A stretch of 58,152 nt of DNA from contig CAYXRK010000008.1 of assembly GCA_964467615.1 (NCBI GenBank), positions 1 through 58,152 of the forward strand, in the 5' to 3' direction. The notes beneath the pieces were generated by a model, which saw only the letters and a program-made list of their open reading frames with translations, ran no database searches and was not told where the DNA came from. The position numbers were made by a program, and so were the translations under genes. Source of the stretch: CAYXRK01 sp964467615. GTDB taxonomy: Bacteria > Hydrogenedentota > Hydrogenedentia > Hydrogenedentales > GCA-2746185. Below, piece after piece: positions 1 through 8,618 of the stretch (its first letter is position 1; the number at the start of each line of letters is the position of its first letter).

Positions 1-1275
1 GTCATCTCCGAGGGGTATATGCCGCCTTGGCACGCCACCAAGGAATTGCACGGCGTCTTCTCGAACGAACGCTCGATTACGGATGATCAGCGCAGCACGC
101 TGATTAGCTGGGTGCGCACCGGCGCGTCCGCGGGCGACCCGAAAGACGCGCCCGCTCCGAAGGAATGGGCCGCGACGGAAGGTTGGAGCATCGGCACACC
201 GGATCTGGTCGTCAGCTTCCCCGAGCCGCACTTCGTGGCGGACGACGTCGAGGACACCTACGAATACATAACCAGCACGATTACCGAGGAAATGCTTCCC
301 GAGCCGCGCTGGATGAAGGCGATTGAATTTCGTCCGGGGAGCAAGGCGGTCCACCACATCATCGCGCTGCCGCTGGGCGGTATCGCGCCGGGCAACGACC
401 CGACCGTCTATCCGGATGGCATGGGCGTGCTCATGCGGCCCGGCACGGAAGTGACGTGGCAGATGCACTACCACAAAGAGCCGGGGCCCGGCACGGGCGT
501 GTGGGACCAATCGAGCGCGGGCATCAAGTTTTATCCGAAGGACGCGGACATCAAGAAGATCATTCACAACGAATCGCTGGGCAACTTCGAGTTTAAGATT
601 CCGGCGGGCGATCCGAACTACAGCGTGCAAACGGCATTTACGTTCGACGAGGACTCGCGCATCATCTCGATGCTCCCGCACATGCACGTTCGCGGGAAAG
701 CCGCGAAGTACGAGGCGTTCTTTCCGGACGGCACAAGCAAGGTATTGCTGGACGTGCCGAAGTATGATTTCAATTGGCAGACGACGTACCGGTTCAAGGA
801 TTTCGCGGAAGTGCCGAAGGGCACGAAGCTCGTGCTGACGACGGCATGGGACAACTCGGCGAACAATCCGTCGAACCCCGACCCGACCCAGGACGTGTAT
901 TTCGGCGAACCCACGACCGCTGAGATGAGCTTCGGGTTCATGAACTACATCAGTTCAACGGAACGCGATGATGTTGCCGCGTTCCTGGCGAACGGCGGCA
1001 ACGGCAGAGGCCAATTCGGTGGCGGACGCGGCGGTCGCGGCGGTCAGCGTGGCTTCGATCTCGAGAACGTGATCGCGCAGTTCGACAAGAACAAGGACTC
1101 GAAACTGCAGTCGGACGAAGCGCCGCAATTCCTTCAACGCTTCTTCAACATCATCGACGGCGACCACGACGGCGCGCTCACCGAGACGGAACTCAAGGAA
1201 GCCGCCAAGCGGTTCGGCGATCGTGCGCAGCAAGGGCGCGAACGGCGCCAGGGTAACGCGCCCAGCACCGACTGA
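1..1275 (+). CDS. Copper type II monooxygenase-like protein with C-terminal EF-hands (5' end outside window)
   Basis: The frame is open from base 1, so the true start lies upstream; the Met at 19 is internal because it aligns with the middle of the paralogue at 11929-13263. The protein resembles the two-domain fold of PHM/DBH-type ascorbate-dependent copper monooxygenases. Counting from that Met, candidate copper ligands are HH at 112-113, H150/H152 (MHYHKE), H221/H223 (PHMHVRGK) and M303 (TAEM). After a Gly/Arg-rich linker (about 325-345) come two EF-hand loops at 356-367 and 380-391, which is unusual for the family. The paralogue has an N-terminal CxxCH domain; whether this copy does cannot be seen. 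Probably secreted. Substrate unknown. The family call is good, enzymatic activity is inferred. Confidence 0.8.
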   Translation, partial: VISEGYMPPWHATKELHGVFSNERSITDDQRSTLISWVRTGASAGDPKDAPAPKEWAATEGWSIGTPDLVVSFPEPHFVADDVEDTYEYITSTITEEMLPEPRWMKAIEFRPGSKAVHHIIALPLGGIAPGNDPTVYPDGMGVLMRPGTEVTWQMHYHKEPGPGTGVWDQSSAGIKFYPKDADIKKIIHNESLGNFEFKIPAGDPNYSVQTAFTFDEDSRIISMLPHMHVRGKAAKYEAFFPDGTSKVLLDVPKYDFNWQTTYRFKDFAEVPKGTKLVLTTAWDNSANNPSNPDPTQDVYFGEPTTAEMSFGFMNYISSTERDDVAAFLANGGNGRGQFGGGRGGRGGQRGFDLENVIAQFDKNKDSKLQSDEAPQFLQRFFNIIDGDHDGALTETELKEAAKRFGDRAQQGRERRQGNAPSTD

Positions 1276-1306
1276 CACGGCGCCACTAATCCATCATACG
1301 TTTCCG

Positions 1307-1340
1307 ACGCGCCCGGCTTAGCCCCAGGCGCGTTTGTTTT
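1307..1340 (+). terminator. Probable Rho-independent terminator
   Basis: Stem ACGCGCC (1307-1313) pairs with GGCGCGT (1327-1333) and is followed by TTGTTTT. It lies 31 bases after the stop of the copper monooxygenase-like gene, which transcribes toward it. Confidence 0.6.
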
Positions 1341-1341
1341 G

Positions 1342-1369
1342 TAGCGCCTGCCTCAGTAGCGCCTGCCTC
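1342..1369. repeat. Short tandem direct repeat
   Basis: The 13-mer TAGCGCCTGCCTC occurs at 1342-1354 and again at 1357-1369, and is followed by an inverted GAGGCTGGCGCAGCCTC segment. It sits between two convergent genes and may be part of a dispersed intergenic element; no function can be read. Confidence 0.5.
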
Positions 1370-1394
1370 GACGAGGCTGGCGCAGCCTCAGGCG

Positions 1395-3329
1395 TTATCG
1401 CAACGCCAAGCACGCGATCTGTGCGGGGTCAGTTCCCAACGCGATCGCGATGTACTGCTTGCCGGCGAGTTGGTAGGTCATGGGCACGCCGGTGGGGTCG
1501 CCGGGGAGTTGGACGCGGTGGATTTCGTGGCCGTCACGCTTGTCGAGAAATCGCAAGAAAGGGTTGCCGCCGGTGGCAGAACCGGAGCGTCCGGAACCTT
1601 CGGTCAACACGATTAGCGTTTTTGTTACGAGCACCGCGGCGCGCGCGTTGGTGCCGAGGTATTCGAGGTGCAAGTCCTTGAGCGCACGGTGGTCGATTGG
1701 GCCTTTGCCGCCATTTGCGATCTCCCAGCGAATTTCGCCGACGTTGAGATCGATGGCGACGAGCGCCGCATACGGCCCTTTGAGCAAGGGCAACCCGTCG
1801 GGCCCGTCCATCCAGTTTGTGCCGAGGGGGGCGTTGCCTCGAGGCAGCGCGCGGTTGTAGCGAAAGTTCGAGCGCGCGCGGTCCGGTTCGCCGACCATGA
1901 TGATCGACGGCCAGTTCATCGCCGGCACGTAGAGCGTGGCCGTCTCGGGGTCGAGCGCTGCGCCGGGCCAGTTCGCGCCGCCGCCGTACCCGGGCATCAT
2001 GAGCGTCGGTCCGTCGAGCGAGGCGGGAGTGAATAGCGGGCCAAAGTCGTACGCGCGAAGAATCTCGCGGGCCTTGGCGCGGAGCTCGGGGGTGTAGTCG
2101 ATGAGGTCGTCCTCGGTGACGCCTTGGCGCGCGAAGGGCGGCGGCTTGAGCGGGAACGGCTGCGTCGGGCTGGTCTCTTCGCCGGGCACCGCGCTTTGCG
2201 GCACGGGCCGTTCTTCGATTGGGAAAATGGGTTCGCCCGTCACGCGATTGAACACGAACGTAAAACCTTGCTTGGTCACTTGCGCGACGGCGGGGACCAT
2301 CTTGCCGCCGATGCTGAGGTCGACGAGATTCGGCGCGCAGGGCAGGTCGTAGTCCCAAAGACCGTGATGCACGAATTGGTAATGCCACACGCGCTCTCCG
2401 GTCTTCGCGTCGAGACAGACCAACGATTCGGCGAATAGTCCGTCGCCGAGACGGTGGCCGCCGTAGAAGTCGTTCGTCGGTGTGGAGGTCGGCAAGTAGA
2501 CAAGACCGCGTTCGAGATCGGCACTGATGTTCGTCCACACGTTGGCGTTGCCGGTGTATTCGTTCGCGCGATCTCGCCACGTGTCCGCGCCGAATTCGCC
2601 GGGCAGTGGGATGATGTGAAACTCCCACGCGGGCGCGCCGGTGCGCGCATCGAAGGCCTTGACGACGCCGGGAATGCCCTCCTTGACCTGCGGGCCGTCG
2701 GAAATCGCCGAGCCGACGATGACTCGATCCGCAACGACGATGGGCGCGGAGGGATGACCGTATACGCGGCCGCGCGTGGCCCTGGGCACGCCGGCGAGAA
2801 GATCGGCGCGGCCATGATCGGCGAAGGTGTCGATGGGTTTGCCCGTATTCGCGTCGAGGCAGTGGAGCCAGGAATCGCCCGTCGCGTAGTAGATGCGCGC
2901 GTCCGTACCGTCGGCCCAGTAGGCCGCGCCACGCGAGATGTAGCCGAGGTTCGGCGGCCGTCCGGCCTTCCACGAATCCGGGTTGTAGACCCACTTCGTC
3001 TCGCCCGTTGCGCCATCGATGGCGGACGCTTGACCCAGGCATGTAGTCACGTATAGCTGGCTATCGATATAGATAGGCGTGCATTGAAAGTACGTCGCGC
3101 TCGCCACCGTGGGGTTGTTCGCGTTCGCTTCCTGGATCGCGGCGTCCGGCGAGATCCACGTCCATGCGATTGCGAGGTCCGCGACGGTGCTCGGATTGAT
3201 CTGCTCGAGCGGCGAATACTTCGCGTGCCCGGCGTCGCCGCCGATGTTCGGCCAAGAGCCGTCGCGCGGGGCACCGGTCTGGGCAACGCACGAGGTGGCG
3301 ATAAGTAGGGGGACGAACAGGCGACTCAT
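1395..3329 (-). CDS. Secreted PQQ-dependent dehydrogenase (quinoprotein beta-propeller)
   Basis: 644 aa with an N-terminal signal sequence (a Cys at about residue 14 could mark a lipoprotein). The rest is a PQQ-type eight-bladed propeller of the quinoprotein glucose/alcohol dehydrogenase family: an early WPNIGGDAGHAKYSPL segment, HHGLWDYDLP in the middle, and GGGANWPGAALDP late in the chain. No CxxCH is present, so it lacks the haem domain of quinohaemoproteins and needs an external electron acceptor. It would oxidise an alcohol or sugar in the periplasm. A close paralogue lies at 40308-42305. It is convergent with the copper monooxygenase-like gene. Substrate cannot be predicted. Confidence 0.88.
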   Translation of the reverse strand: MSRLFVPLLIATSCVAQTGAPRDGSWPNIGGDAGHAKYSPLEQINPSTVADLAIAWTWISPDAAIQEANANNPTVASATYFQCTPIYIDSQLYVTTCLGQASAIDGATGETKWVYNPDSWKAGRPPNLGYISRGAAYWADGTDARIYYATGDSWLHCLDANTGKPIDTFADHGRADLLAGVPRATRGRVYGHPSAPIVVADRVIVGSAISDGPQVKEGIPGVVKAFDARTGAPAWEFHIIPLPGEFGADTWRDRANEYTGNANVWTNISADLERGLVYLPTSTPTNDFYGGHRLGDGLFAESLVCLDAKTGERVWHYQFVHHGLWDYDLPCAPNLVDLSIGGKMVPAVAQVTKQGFTFVFNRVTGEPIFPIEERPVPQSAVPGEETSPTQPFPLKPPPFARQGVTEDDLIDYTPELRAKAREILRAYDFGPLFTPASLDGPTLMMPGYGGGANWPGAALDPETATLYVPAMNWPSIIMVGEPDRARSNFRYNRALPRGNAPLGTNWMDGPDGLPLLKGPYAALVAIDLNVGEIRWEIANGGKGPIDHRALKDLHLEYLGTNARAAVLVTKTLIVLTEGSGRSGSATGGNPFLRFLDKRDGHEIHRVQLPGDPTGVPMTYQLAGKQYIAIALGTDPAQIACLALR

Positions 3330-3375
3330 GATCGTGCTCGCTCAACCGGAACGCATGTTCTCGCAGCGCGCAGGT

Positions 3376-4167
3376 TCATTCTTCCGGCGTCGCCTCGCCC
3401 TCCGCCGATCCGGCCTCGTCGTCGCCTTCGAACCCCATGTCCTTGTCCTTGACGCGTTTGATGTGATCCAATCCCGGCGCGCATTTTGGATCGAGCGCGA
3501 GGGCCTCTTCCCAATCCTTGACGGCCTTGTCGAGTTCGCCGAGCTTTTCCCATGCAAGCCCGCGGAAAATGTGCGCACGCACGTTTTTCGGATCCAGCTC
3601 GATCGCGCGATCGAGCATGGCAAGCGCCGCGCCGACGTCGCCGCCGTATCTGGGCTTCGCAAACAGCATTCGCTTGCACGCGGTAACATAGGCGTTGGCG
3701 TTGCCCGGATCGAGTTCAAGCGCTTTGCGCGCCGAGTCATCCATGTTATTGCTGTATTTCTTGCCTTGAAATTTCGACCGGATCATAGTCGCGTACAAGT
3801 CCGCCATCATCCGGAATTTTTCCGACGAGTCGGGCATCGCCCGGAGCGTACTCAGTCCGATTTCCGCGATCTCGTCCGCATGCCGTCCAAGGAGCCGTTT
3901 GTCGCGCATCTCCATCGTGTCGTTGTTTTCGTAGTCCATGCGCATCATTTCGGCGATGACTACGGCGAGATCGGCCAACGCGAATTGCGCGGCGGCATCA
4001 CTCGGATTGGCCGAGATGAGGGCTTGGGCGGCAGGTATCAACGACTCGCCGAACTTGGCGTCGTATTCGATTCGGGCCTTTTCAATGTTCGCGCGAAGTT
4101 CCGCCAACGCTTCCGATTGGCCGGCGCATGCGGCCACCGCAGCGGCAATAACGATGAATATAGACAT
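3376..4167 (-). CDS. Exported TPR protein
   Basis: 263 aa from the Met at 4167, chosen because GGGGA lies about six bases upstream and the chain then opens with a signal-like segment (MSIFIVIAAAVAACAGQ); a Met eight codons earlier is possible. The body is alpha-helical, with two clear TPR-like units near the end (ARKALELDPGNANAY, AIELDPKNVRAHIFRGLAWEKLG) and an acidic tail. Such proteins act as periplasmic scaffolds. It lies 46 bases upstream of the PQQ dehydrogenase on the same strand, so co-transcription is likely. No specific partner can be named. Confidence 0.75.
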   Translation of the reverse strand: MSIFIVIAAAVAACAGQSEALAELRANIEKARIEYDAKFGESLIPAAQALISANPSDAAAQFALADLAVVIAEMMRMDYENNDTMEMRDKRLLGRHADEIAEIGLSTLRAMPDSSEKFRMMADLYATMIRSKFQGKKYSNNMDDSARKALELDPGNANAYVTACKRMLFAKPRYGGDVGAALAMLDRAIELDPKNVRAHIFRGLAWEKLGELDKAVKDWEEALALDPKCAPGLDHIKRVKDKDMGFEGDDEAGSAEGEATPEE

Positions 4168-4251
4168 GCTTGTCCCCGTGACGTAATCCACTGAAGCCTT
4201 ACCCCGAGGTCAGTATATCGGACGCTTCGAATGAGGGGCCACTCGCGTCGG

Positions 4252-5685
4252 CTACTTCGACATGCGCACGGGCGCGAATTCGATCGGGGGCAACGTGATC
4301 CGTGAAGTGGGTAATTCGCTTCCAGCGTAGAAGGCCAGCATCGCCTCCTTTAGGCCCGGCGCCAACGAGAACAATTCCTCTTCGTGACCGGTGCCTTCGA
4401 CGATTAGCTGCTGACCGTTTGGGAATCCTTCGCTTATCTCTTGAGCGTTTTCCGGTGGCGTGCGGCCGTCGAGCGTTCCGCTCACGAACAGCACCGGGAC
4501 ATCGGAACGCAATGGCGTGCGAAATCCCTCGCCGAGATCGGCCACGCCCCACGCCCCACAAAGGCCCATGAACGGGAAATTGATCGCGTTGCCCAGCGGC
4601 GATACGGACGCCTCGCGCTCGATGCGTTCGCGCCTCGCCTCGCTGATGCCGGACGCGCAGTCCATCGTCCACGACATGACGAGGCCCAACGGTTGCCGCC
4701 GCATCACCATCGACCAGCCCGCCAGGCGGCGGTAGTCGCCTTGGGACAAATCGTAAAACATGGCGGGGAGATCGCGAATGCTGTTGACGCGGCCGACGGC
4801 CTCCGCGGTGTAGATCTGCAAATCGAATTTGCCTAGCACGATAGTATTGCTGCCGAGTTTGACTTCGACGGGTCCTCGTTCGAGGTCCGCCAGCAGTTTG
4901 GTCAACAGCCCCTTGAAGTCAGGCACCGCCTTGGAGACTTCCGGATCAGCGGCGATCAAGGCGTGTACTTTGTCGACGTGCCGGTCGATCGCCGATGGCA
5001 ACTTGAGCGTGTGGTCGGGCCCCTCGACGCCGGTCAGTACCGCGCGGTTTACGCCTTCCCCGTGGTAGCGAAGGACAGCCAGCGAAAGATGCGTGCCGTA
5101 GCTTGTGCCCCAGAGGTTGATTTTCTCCAGTCCGAGTGCTTGGCGCAACGCGTCGACATCCGCCGCGCTCTCCTTCGTGTTATACGCGGCGAGGTCGATG
5201 CCCTGCGAACGGAAATGTTCGGCGCATGCGCGTGCGGCGGTCTCGGCCGCCGCCACCCACCGATCCCAATCGCCGGGCTGGTCCAACGGAAACGACCATC
5301 TCTCGCCGCAGGCCAGTTTCGGCTCGGAGATGCCAGTGCCACGTTGATCGAAGGCGATCACGTCGCCCACTTCCCGGAGCGCCATGAACAAATGGAAACG
5401 TTCGGACTTCGCCGTGCCGATGCCTGAACTGCCGGGCCCGCCGGCCAAGTACACAATGGGCGGTCCCGGGTTGGCGGCGGTGCTGGGAAAGCGCACAAAC
5501 GCGAGGCGTACCGTGCGCGATTTCGGGTCCGAGCGATTTTCCGGGACCGTGATATGCCCCATCTCGGCGTCGATCTTCTGTCCCTGCGCCTCGAAGACGT
5601 AGGGATCGATGGCTAGATCGAAATTTACGGCGGCGGCGAGAGAGTAGAGCGCACAGGCACTGAAGGCACCAATAATTCGCAGCAT
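4252..5685 (-). CDS. Secreted alpha/beta hydrolase, S33/TAP-like
   Basis: 477 aa from the Met at 5685, preceded by AAAGGGGAAAGC and followed by a signal peptide (MLRIIGAFSACALYSLAAA). It has the oxyanion loop and DQRGTG motif of proline-iminopeptidase/tripeptidyl-aminopeptidase hydrolases, the nucleophile elbow GTSYG, an acid in GTLDGRTP and a His in GTGHEE, so the triad Ser-Asp-His looks intact. The C-terminal part resembles the TAP-like domain. Likely an exported peptidase or esterase; the exact substrate is not readable. It stands 84 bases upstream of the TPR gene on the same strand and is divergent from hicBA. Confidence 0.82.
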   Translation of the reverse strand: MLRIIGAFSACALYSLAAAVNFDLAIDPYVFEAQGQKIDAEMGHITVPENRSDPKSRTVRLAFVRFPSTAANPGPPIVYLAGGPGSSGIGTAKSERFHLFMALREVGDVIAFDQRGTGISEPKLACGERWSFPLDQPGDWDRWVAAAETAARACAEHFRSQGIDLAAYNTKESAADVDALRQALGLEKINLWGTSYGTHLSLAVLRYHGEGVNRAVLTGVEGPDHTLKLPSAIDRHVDKVHALIAADPEVSKAVPDFKGLLTKLLADLERGPVEVKLGSNTIVLGKFDLQIYTAEAVGRVNSIRDLPAMFYDLSQGDYRRLAGWSMVMRRQPLGLVMSWTMDCASGISEARRERIEREASVSPLGNAINFPFMGLCGAWGVADLGEGFRTPLRSDVPVLFVSGTLDGRTPPENAQEISEGFPNGQQLIVEGTGHEEELFSLAPGLKEAMLAFYAGSELPTSRITLPPIEFAPVRMSK

Positions 5686-5820
5686 GCTTTCCCCTTTCGA
5701 ACGAAGATCGTCCATGGTAGGACGCTCGCCGACTTGAGAGAGTTTCAACATCGCCCCGAATGAAGTCCGGATATACGGCTGCCAGATGTCGTCTATCCAT
5801 CGCGGCCATTCGTTGGACCA

Positions 5821-5829
5821 TGTTATGAT
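5821..5829 (+). promoter_or_regulatory. Possible extended -10 promoter for hicBA
   Basis: TGTTATGAT matches an extended -10 element (TGn plus TATGAT) 26 bases before the HicB ATG. No convincing -35 is present at 17 bases, as is usual for extended -10 promoters. Seen by eye only. Confidence 0.3.
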
Positions 5830-5855
5830 TGCGCCCAGTTGACGGGCAAATCTCC

Positions 5856-6110
5856 ATGAAATCATTTGCTTTTGCGGTTGAAATCGTCCCGGACTCATTT
5901 GAGGACGGGCGCGAAGCGTTCCATGCTTATTGTCCCGCGCTCCGCGGTTGCCGCACATGGGGTCACTCGTATGACGAAGCGATGACGAACATTCGTGAAG
6001 CCATCGAGTTACATTTGGAGGCGATGATCGAGGCTGGTGAGCCTGTGCCCATCGATCCTAAGAATGGAGTCATCGAGCTTCGTGTCCCGTCGGTAATCGT
6101 GAATGTATGA
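5856..6110 (+). CDS. hicB: HicB-family antitoxin
   Basis: 84 aa. The chain has the HicB partial RNase H-like fold: an edge strand, then the hallmark FHAYCPALRGCRTWGHSYDEA, an amphipathic helix and a C-terminal beta-strand. ATG 5856 is preferred over an in-frame TTG at 5829 because homology begins at MKSFAF. HicB binds and neutralises HicA and usually represses its own operon. The C-terminus seems too short for an added HTH or RHH domain, so DNA binding is uncertain. The stop overlaps the hicA start by four bases (ATGA), giving translational coupling with the antitoxin first. Confidence 0.9.
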   Translation: MKSFAFAVEIVPDSFEDGREAFHAYCPALRGCRTWGHSYDEAMTNIREAIELHLEAMIEAGEPVPIDPKNGVIELRVPSVIVNV

Positions 6111-6337
6111 AGGTGCCGAAAGGCGTTTCCGCTCGCAGGTTTATTCGCGCCTTAGAACGAGATGGTTTCGAACTTGATCGAACGCGCGGTAGTCACCACA
6201 TCTACGCTCACTCCGATGGCCGGCGCGTAACGGTTGCCTATCATCGATTGAGCGACGACTTCCCTCCAGGGACGTTACGCGGAATGATACAAGATGCTGG
6301 TTGGGGCCAGGATGATCTGGACAGAATAGGGTTGTGA
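6107..6337 (+). CDS. hicA: HicA-family mRNA interferase toxin
   Basis: 76 aa, the usual HicA length, with the double-stranded-RNA-binding-like fold. The motif RTRGSHHIYAH carries the conserved catalytic His after GS. It would cleave mRNA independently of ribosomes when free of HicB. Coupled to hicB through an ATGA overlap. All expected parts are present, so the pair looks functional. Confidence 0.9.
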   Translation: MKVPKGVSARRFIRALERDGFELDRTRGSHHIYAHSDGRRVTVAYHRLSDDFPPGTLRGMIQDAGWGQDDLDRIGL

Positions 6338-6420
6338 GTCTTGGTTCTTTTCGATTCGCTTGCCGTCATCGACTACTTCGCCTCTAGTTCTTACGTTCAC
6401 GCGGCCCATCGGAAATCTCA

Positions 6421-7395
6421 ATGCGCAAATTTCTCAAGATCGGTTGCCTAATAGTCGTCAGCGTTGGTTTGCTTGTGGCGCTTGCCGGCGCGGCGGCAAT
6501 CTTTTATTTCGACTCGCAATACGCGTTTCTCAGCCCTGGGCCGGTGATTCTGCACGAGAGCGTAACCTCGCTGCACCCCGCGATTCATGGCGTGCTCGAC
6601 CCCGCGCCGCTGGTCGAAATCGCGCGGCGCCGCGCGAGCAAGGCATACGGGCGCGACATACCCCCTTGGCTCGTATCGTTCGCAATGCCGTATTCCGTGT
6701 CATTTATTGCGTCGGCGGACCATGATTCGGGGACGATTCCACTCGAAACGCTTATCAACGAGAAGCGATTCGGTCCCGTGTTCGTGAATTTCTATCGCGA
6801 ATTCACGAAGGACTTAAAAGATTCGCCGCTCGGCTGGTCGAGCGACAGTCTCGTGCTCGAGAGGCGCGGACTGCTCCGTTTAACGGGCGGCGTCGGTATG
6901 GAGCCTCAATCGCGCGAGGCGGCGTGGTACGAGTGGACGCATTCCGCGGACCGGACGGCGCTGCCGCTCGAGGGCGGACACTTGCTGGAGGTCGTGGCCG
7001 ACAACCGGGAAGGCGACGCGTACGCTGCGGCGTCCTCGTTGATGGACGCGCTGGATTTCAAACTCGAAGAGCGCGCCTCGGACATTTCGTTCACGAGCTT
7101 TCAATTCGTCACGTCCATGCGCCTTACAGCGGACCTGGACGGCGCGGGGGACCTGAAGCTTCGCCTCACGATGGAAGTGATCCCGGAAACGAAAGACCGC
7201 ATCGCCGTGATCAATCTCAAGGTCGCGCTCGACAAAGCATTCGTCAGCATCAGCGAGACCTGGAAGAAGGAACACGACGTGACGTTCGAAGGCGGCAGCG
7301 AATGGCGGGACAACGTGGTCGTCTTCAACTACGTGCTCAAAGACTTCGACCGTTTTTTGGATCTCTGCCTCGACGGCAGAATCAAGGCGAACTAG
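6421..7395 (+). CDS. Membrane-anchored protein of unknown function
   Basis: 324 aa with one N-terminal transmembrane segment or uncleaved signal (about residues 7-30, rich in Val/Leu/Ala), then a mainly beta-rich extracytoplasmic domain. No family is recognised. It contains no Cys-rich or catalytic motif that stands out. Its stop codon (7393-7395) directly abuts the recR stop on the other strand, leaving no space for a terminator between them. It lies 83 bases after hicA and may be read from the same transcript, but no functional link is evident. Confidence 0.7.
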   Translation: MRKFLKIGCLIVVSVGLLVALAGAAAIFYFDSQYAFLSPGPVILHESVTSLHPAIHGVLDPAPLVEIARRRASKAYGRDIPPWLVSFAMPYSVSFIASADHDSGTIPLETLINEKRFGPVFVNFYREFTKDLKDSPLGWSSDSLVLERRGLLRLTGGVGMEPQSREAAWYEWTHSADRTALPLEGGHLLEVVADNREGDAYAAASSLMDALDFKLEERASDISFTSFQFVTSMRLTADLDGAGDLKLRLTMEVIPETKDRIAVINLKVALDKAFVSISETWKKEHDVTFEGGSEWRDNVVVFNYVLKDFDRFLDLCLDGRIKAN

Positions 7396-7995
7396 TCACA
7401 TCGCCGTGCGACCCTGAAGAGCGTGACTCAACGTCATGTGGTCGGCGAATTCGAGGCCGCCGCCCATGGGCACGCCGTGGGCGATGCGCGTCACCTTTAC
7501 TCCCAGCGGCGTCAAGCGGCGCGAAAGGTACATCGCGGTGGCCTCGCCTTCGGCGGTCGCGTTCGTCGCGACGATGACCTCCGTCGCGCCGGTCTCCTTT
7601 GCCCTTCGGACGAGGCGCTCGATTTGTAGCTCGTCGGGCCCGATGCCTTCCAGCGGATTCAGCACGCCGTGCAGGACATGGTACAGCCCCCGAAACGTCC
7701 CGCCTTTTTCGATCGCGATCGTCCCAGCCGGCCGCTCGACAACACAGATCAGCGTGTGATCTCGCTTCGAGTCCGCGCACACCGAGCAGGGATCGCTCTC
7801 GCTCAGGTCTTGGCAAACGGAGCATTTCACCACGCGGCCGCGCGCCTCACGCAGGGAGTCGCTCAGGAATTTCGCCTCCTCGGCCGGCGCGCTCAAAACG
7901 TGCAGCGCGAGTCGCTCGGCCGACCTCTTCCCCACTCCCGGAAGCCTGCGGAACGCCTCGATCAATCGGTCGACCGCAGGGCTATTGAGCAGCAT
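7396..7995 (-). CDS. recR: Recombination mediator RecR
   Basis: 199 aa, full length. It has the N-terminal helix-hairpin-helix (LPGVGKRSAERLALHVL), the four-Cys zinc finger (CSVCQDLSESDPCSVC), and a Toprim domain (ICVVERPAGTIAIE ... PLEGIGP) with the C-terminal Walker-B-like region. RecR works with RecO/RecF to load RecA on gapped DNA. It overlaps the end of def by 14 bases on the same strand, so the two are co-transcribed. dnaX and the YbaB gene, frequent recR neighbours, are not here. Confidence 0.97.
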   Translation of the reverse strand: MLLNSPAVDRLIEAFRRLPGVGKRSAERLALHVLSAPAEEAKFLSDSLREARGRVVKCSVCQDLSESDPCSVCADSKRDHTLICVVERPAGTIAIEKGGTFRGLYHVLHGVLNPLEGIGPDELQIERLVRRAKETGATEVIVATNATAEGEATAMYLSRRLTPLGVKVTRIAHGVPMGGGLEFADHMTLSHALQGRTAM

Positions 7996-8509
7996 GCTCT
8001 TGCGCCTTGGGATCCAGAAGTTCCGGGCGCATGCGGCCCCATTCGTCGAGCACGGCTTGCCTCGTGAACACGTCTAGGCGCTCTGGAAACAAGATTCCGT
8101 TCAGGTGGTCCGTCTCGTGCTGAATGATACGCGCCAGAAAATTCGCGGCCTCGAATTCGAGCGGCCCGCCGTCCAAGTCGCGCGCGGTCACATTCACCTT
8201 GGTCGCGCGAGGGACCTGGGCATAAATTTTGGGCATGCTCAGGCAGCCCTCTTCGCCTTCTTCGCGCCCCTCGAGACCGGAAAGTTCCGGGTTCACCAGA
8301 CACATCTCCGCGCCTTCGGGTTCCCGCAACACGAACATCCGAATCGAACGCCCGACCTGCGGCGCAGCCAGTCCCACACCCTCATACGCGTGCATCGTTT
8401 CGAGCAAGCTTTCGGCCAATTCGGCGAGCTTGGCGTCGAAGCGCTCGACGGGCCGCGCGACCTTCGTCAACGGGTCGTCGGGGAAATACACCAAATCCAG
8501 AATAGCCAT
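7982..8509 (-). CDS. def: Peptide deformylase
   Basis: 175 aa from the ATG at 8509; a TTG two codons upstream is the alternative, and neither has a strong ribosome-binding site. The three deformylase motifs are intact: GVGLAAPQVG, EGCLSMP (metal-binding Cys) and QHETDHLNG (HExxH-type metal site). It removes the formyl group from nascent proteins at the ribosome. It is followed by recR with a 14-base overlap and is divergent from icmF. The usual fmt partner is absent here. Confidence 0.96.
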   Translation of the reverse strand: MAILDLVYFPDDPLTKVARPVERFDAKLAELAESLLETMHAYEGVGLAAPQVGRSIRMFVLREPEGAEMCLVNPELSGLEGREEGEEGCLSMPKIYAQVPRATKVNVTARDLDGGPLEFEAANFLARIIQHETDHLNGILFPERLDVFTRQAVLDEWGRMRPELLDPKAQEHAAQ

Positions 8510-8618
8510 GAACAAATGGTAGCACAGCGACTATGCCCGCACTCAACGAAGTCTCCATTTTACTCAACTAAATGCGCTATCATAGAGACGCAGAACTTCG
8601 TCCCGATCGGAATTTCCC

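Noticed and set aside
1534..3042. 502-aa frame in the PQQ dehydrogenase
   Set aside because: Shadow frame of the real gene, basic and without motifs.
8516..8618. Cobalamin riboswitch before icmF
   Set aside because: The 103-base leader is too short and shows no B12-box-like sequence.
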